16,017 nucleotides of DNA from Euzebyaceae bacterium (GTDB lineage: Bacteria; Actinomycetota; Nitriliruptoria; Euzebyales; Egibacteraceae), in contig JACCXR010000332.1 of the NCBI GenBank assembly GCA_013696915.1, positions 1 to 16,017 on the forward strand, read 5' to 3'. The translations under genes and the position numbers were made by a program. Positions 13,261 to 16,017 of this stretch are shown piece after piece. The notes under the pieces were generated by a model. It did no database searches. It saw only the letters and a list, made by a program, of their open reading frames with translations, and was not told the origin of the DNA. The first letter of the stretch is position 1, and every line of letters begins with the position of its first letter.

Positions 13261-13641
13261 ATGGCACGCATCGCCGGTGTCGACCTCCCCCGTGAGAAGC
13301 GGACGGAGATTGGCCTCACCTACATCTATGGCGTCGGGCGCACGCGCGCCATGCAGACGCTGGTCGCCGTGGGCGTCGACCCGTCGGTGCGCATCCGCGA
13401 CCTGTCCGAGGACGACGTCAAGCGGCTGCGTGACTACATCGACGCGAGCTACAAGGTCGAGGGCGACCTGCGGCGCGAGGTGGCGCAGAACATCAAGCGC
13501 AAGGTGGAGATCGGGTCGTACCAGGGCATCCGCCACCGCCGGGGTCTGCCGGTCCGGGGCCAGCGCACCCACACGAACGCCCGCACGCGCAAGGGGCCGA
13601 AGCGGACCGTCGGCGGACTGAAGAAGAAGCTGCGGAAGTAA
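13261..13641 (+). CDS. rpsM: 30S ribosomal protein S13 (uS13)
   Basis: S13 sits at the top of the small-subunit head and contacts tRNA and the L5 bridge. The 126-residue product begins MARIAGVDLPREKRTEIGLT and has YIYGVGRTRAMQTL, the helix-two-turn-helix region, and the diagnostic basic segment SYQGIRHRRGLPVRGQRTHT NARTRKG. It ends in a lysine-rich tail KKKLRK. AAAGGAA nine bases upstream is the ribosome binding site. Confidence 0.97.
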   Translation: MARIAGVDLPREKRTEIGLTYIYGVGRTRAMQTLVAVGVDPSVRIRDLSEDDVKRLRDYIDASYKVEGDLRREVAQNIKRKVEIGSYQGIRHRRGLPVRGQRTHTNARTRKGPKRTVGGLKKKLRK

Positions 13642-13668
13642 CCGATCCGCCGAGCGCCAGGAAACGAC

Positions 13669-14082
13669 ATGGCACAGCAGCGCAAGCAGGCCGGGGCCAA
13701 GAACAAGCAGCGCACCCGGAAGAAGGAGCGCCGTCAGGTCTCCCACGGCCAGGCCCACATCAAGAGCTCCTTCAACAACACGCTCATCACGATCACCGAC
13801 CAGCAGGGCAACGTGCTGTCGTGGGCGTCGTCGGGCAACGTCGGCTTCAAGGGTTCGCGCAAGTCCACCCCGTACGCCGCCCAGATGGCGGCCGAGAAGG
13901 CCGCCCGCGGTGCTGCCGAGTACGGCGTCCGCAAGGTCGACGTGTACGTGAAGGGGCCGGGGTCCGGGCGGGAGACAGCCATCCGGTCGCTGCAGGCCCA
14001 CGGTGTGGAGGTCGCGGCCATCAAGGACGTGACGCCCATCCCGCACAACGGCTGCCGGCCCCCCAAGCGACGCCGCGTCTAA
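13669..14082 (+). CDS. rpsK: 30S ribosomal protein S11 (uS11)
   Basis: S11 lies on the platform of the small subunit and helps form the mRNA exit channel. The 137-residue product has a basic N-terminal arm of about 20 residues, then GQAHIKSSFNNTLITITDQQ, SSGNVGFKGSRKSTPYAAQM, and the conserved C-terminus VTPIPHNGCRPPKRRRV. AGGAAA is the ribosome binding site. It lies 27 bp after rpsM and 26 bp before rpsD, the standard alpha operon order. Confidence 0.97.
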   Translation: MAQQRKQAGAKNKQRTRKKERRQVSHGQAHIKSSFNNTLITITDQQGNVLSWASSGNVGFKGSRKSTPYAAQMAAEKAARGAAEYGVRKVDVYVKGPGSGRETAIRSLQAHGVEVAAIKDVTPIPHNGCRPPKRRRV

Positions 14083-14108
14083 CGCGGCCAGGAGAGAGAC
14101 AACGATCT

Positions 14109-14735
14109 ATGGCTCGGTACACCGGACCGGACTGCAAGCTCTGCCGCCGCGAGCGGCAGAAGCTCTACCTCAAGGGCACGCGCTGCGAGGGCCCCAAGTG
14201 CGCCATCGAGAAGCGCCCGTACCCGCCGGGTGAGCACGGCCGCGGGCGCATCCGCGAGAGCGAATACCTGCTGCAGTTGCGAGAGAAGCAGAAGGCCCGC
14301 CGGATCTACGGCGTGCTCGAGAAGCAGTTCCGCAACTACTACCAGGAGGCATCGCGCCGGCAGGGGCTCACGGGCGAGAATCTCCTCGTGCTGCTCGAGA
14401 CCCGGCTCGACAACGTCGTTTATCGGGGCGGCCTCGCCCGCTCTCGGGACGAGGCGCGCCAGCTCGTCCGTCACCGGCACTTCCAGGTCAACGGCCGGAC
14501 GGTGAACATCCCGAGCTTTCACGTCCGCGTCGGGGACGTCGTCACCCTGCGCGAACGCTCGCGCAACATCGTCCCGATCCTCGGTTCGCTGGAGCTCATC
14601 GGCGGCAAGCGCATTCCCGCCTGGGTCTCCACCGACCAGTCGAGACTCCAGATCAGCGTCCTCGACCTGCCAAAGCGCGCCCAGATCGACGTGCCGGTCC
14701 AAGAACAGCTCATCGTGGAGCTCTACTCCAAGTAA
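14109..14735 (+). CDS. rpsD: 30S ribosomal protein S4 (uS4), zinc-binding form
   Basis: S4 is a primary assembly protein of the 16S 5' domain and, in E. coli, the alpha operon repressor. The 208-residue product starts MARYTGPDCKLCRRERQKLY and has Cys9, Cys12, Cys26 and Cys31, a likely zinc site. It then has RPYPPGEHGRGR and the S4 RNA-binding domain at about residues 98-160 (ETRLDNVVYRGGLARSRDEA, RQLVRHRHFQVNGRTVNIPS), ending VQEQLIVELYSK. Streptomyces and mycobacteria carry a cysteine-free S4, so this form helps place the organism outside them. AGGAGAGAG is the ribosome binding site. Confidence 0.97.
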   Translation: MARYTGPDCKLCRRERQKLYLKGTRCEGPKCAIEKRPYPPGEHGRGRIRESEYLLQLREKQKARRIYGVLEKQFRNYYQEASRRQGLTGENLLVLLETRLDNVVYRGGLARSRDEARQLVRHRHFQVNGRTVNIPSFHVRVGDVVTLRERSRNIVPILGSLELIGGKRIPAWVSTDQSRLQISVLDLPKRAQIDVPVQEQLIVELYSK

Positions 14736-14783
14736 CGCATCGCGCGACGCCGTCCCACCACCGCCGAGGAGGCGAACACCCCA

Positions 14784-15743
14784 GTGCTGATCGTTCAGCG
14801 CCCGTCTATTTCCGAGCAGGTCCTGACCGAGAACAACCGGTCGGCCTTCAGCATCGAGCCGTTGGAGCCAGGATTCGGCTACACCCTCGGCAACAGTCTC
14901 CGCCGCACGCTGTTGTCGTCCATCCCGGGCGCCGCGGTCAGCAGCGTGCGCATCGAGGGGGTGCTGCACGAGTTCAGCTCCATCGAGGGGGTGAAGGAGG
15001 ACGTCACCGACGTCATCCTCAACCTCAAGGACCTCGTGCTCCGCTGCCACAGCGACGAACCGGTCGAGATCTTCCTCGGCGGCGAGGGCCCCGGTGAGAT
15101 CACCGCGGACTTCATCACCGCCCCGAGCGACGTGGAGATCCTCAACCGCGACCTGCACATCGCGACGTTGAACCGCAAGGGCCGTGTCGAGATGTACCTG
15201 ACCGTCGAGCGTGGCCGCGGCTACGTCTCAGCCGAGCGCAACAAGCGGGCCGACCAGCCGATCGGCGTGATCCCCATCGACTCGATCTACTCGCCGGTCC
15301 GGCGGGTGACGTACCGCGTCGAGGCGACCCGCGTCGAGCAGATGACCAACTACGACCGCCTGATCCTCGATGTGGAGACCGACGGCTCCGTGACCCCCGG
15401 CGAGGCGCTCGCCTCGGCCGGTGAGACGCTGCGCGACCTGTTCGGCCTGTTCGCCGAGTTCGAGGAGTCCGGTCCCGGCGGCCTGTCGATCGGCGCTGAC
15501 GCCGCCTCGCTGTCGCCGCTGTCGCCGAACCTGGCCCTGCCGATCGAAGACATGGACCTGTCCGTGCGGTCCTACAACTGCCTCAAGCGCGAGGGCGTCT
15601 CCAGCGTCGGTGAACTGGTGCAGAAGACGGAGCAAGACCTGCTCGACATCCGCAACTTCGGGCAGAAGTCGATCGAAGAGGTGAAGCAGAAGCTGCAGGA
15701 GATGGGGTTGTCCTTGGCCGACTACGGCGGCTACGCCGGCTGA
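14784..15743 (+). CDS. rpoA: DNA-directed RNA polymerase subunit alpha
   Basis: Alpha dimerises to nucleate RNA polymerase assembly and contacts upstream promoter DNA and activators. The 319-residue product opens MLIVQRPSISEQVL, with the dimerisation motif FGYTLGNSLRRTLLSSIPGA in the N-terminal domain (to about residue 230), plus LHIATLNRKGR and RVTYRVEATRVEQ. The C-terminal domain has VRSYNCLKREGV with Arg262 and Asn265 (equivalents of E. coli Arg265 and Asn268) and LLDIRNFGQKSIEEVKQKL. The long acidic tail of Streptomyces alpha is absent. The start is GTG after GAGGAGG, 48 bp downstream of rpsD. A 148-bp gap follows. Confidence 0.98.
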   Translation: MLIVQRPSISEQVLTENNRSAFSIEPLEPGFGYTLGNSLRRTLLSSIPGAAVSSVRIEGVLHEFSSIEGVKEDVTDVILNLKDLVLRCHSDEPVEIFLGGEGPGEITADFITAPSDVEILNRDLHIATLNRKGRVEMYLTVERGRGYVSAERNKRADQPIGVIPIDSIYSPVRRVTYRVEATRVEQMTNYDRLILDVETDGSVTPGEALASAGETLRDLFGLFAEFEESGPGGLSIGADAASLSPLSPNLALPIEDMDLSVRSYNCLKREGVSSVGELVQKTEQDLLDIRNFGQKSIEEVKQKLQEMGLSLADYGGYAG

Positions 15744-15891
15744 GGCGTCGATGGTTCTCCCGGGCCTCGGGGCGCCGGCGCTGCCAGGGGACCGCTGACC
15801 CGCCCGCCCTCCAAGGCCCTCCGCCGCCCACACGCACCACCGCTTGTACGTGCGAGGCCCATCACCAGCAGTTCTGAAGGGAGCGATAGGG

Positions 15892-16017
15892 ATGCCGCAG
15901 CCGAGGAAGGGTGCGAGGTTTGGGGGGGCTCCGGCCCACCACAATATGATGATGGCCAATCTGGCCTCTGAGTTGATTCGTCATGGGCGGATTCATACGA
16001 CGTTGGCCAAGGCCAAG
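15892..16017 (+). CDS. rplQ: 50S ribosomal protein L17 (bL17), N-terminal fragment
   Basis: The first 42 codons of L17 run to the window edge, so the gene is cut by position only. The product reads MPQPRKGARFGGAPAHHNMM and continues with LASELIRHGRIHTTLAKAK, the expected start of a large-subunit protein located near the tunnel exit. GAAGGGAG eight bases upstream is a good ribosome binding site. Codon use differs sharply from every other gene here: about eleven of 42 codons end in T (TTT, AAT, ATT, CGT, CAT), which are rare upstream. Confidence 0.95.
   Translation, partial: MPQPRKGARFGGAPAHHNMMMANLASELIRHGRIHTTLAKAK

Noticed and set aside
15744..15891. Promoter or terminator between rpoA and rplQ
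   Set aside because: TTGTAC near 15844 resembles a -35 box, but no -10 box follows at proper spacing. The palindrome GCGCCGGCGC has no loop or T-run.
1..16017. CRISPR arrays, tRNA genes, insertion sequences or phage genes
   Set aside because: No cloverleaf-like sequence, spaced identical repeats of CRISPR type, transposase or phage-like frame was found; the window is almost wholly filled by core genes.

Overview
This window is a nearly complete S10-spc-alpha ribosomal protein supercluster, all on the + strand, from a high-GC bacterium. Order: 3' end of tuf, then S10-L3-L4-L23-L2-S19-L22-S3-L16-L29-S17, L14-L24-L5-S14-S8-L6-L18-S5-L30-L15-secY-adk-map, then L36-S13-S11-S4-rpoA and the start of L17. 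The strong G/C third-position bias, the actinobacterial-looking RNA polymerase alpha, the short-LID adenylate kinase and the adk-map pair after secY point to Actinomycetota. S4, S14, L24 and L36 all carry zinc-ribbon cysteines. Streptomyces-type S4 lacks them, so a deep-branching class (for example Acidimicrobiia, Nitriliruptoria or Thermoleophilia) is more likely; this placement is inference.

Region by region: 1-131 is the EF-Tu C-terminus. 132-251 is a 120-bp spacer with no convincing promoter or terminator. 252-5701 is the S10 operon, with gaps of 0-11 bp and several 1-4 bp stop/start overlaps. 5702-5982 (281 bp) separates the S10 and spc blocks. It is the only repeat-rich stretch: five 16-bp direct repeats, a perfect 21-bp inverted repeat and a second small hairpin just before L14. 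5983-12950 is the spc block, ending in secY-adk-map. 12951-13122 (172 bp) is where actinobacteria usually carry infA (IF-1), but no IF-1 gene is present; a candidate promoter overlaps the end of map. 13123-15743 is the alpha block. 15744-15891 is a 148-bp spacer with nothing convincing except the L17 ribosome binding site. L17 begins at 15892 and runs off the window.

The genes supply most of the small-subunit head and large-subunit core proteins, the SecYEG channel pore, N-terminal methionine removal, adenylate balance and the RNA polymerase alpha subunit. This is ordinary core growth machinery. I found no undescribed system. The points worth a second look are the repeat/hairpin element between S17 and L14, the missing infA, the DTDEV-repeat tail of L4, the long S3 tail and the abrupt codon-usage change at L17.
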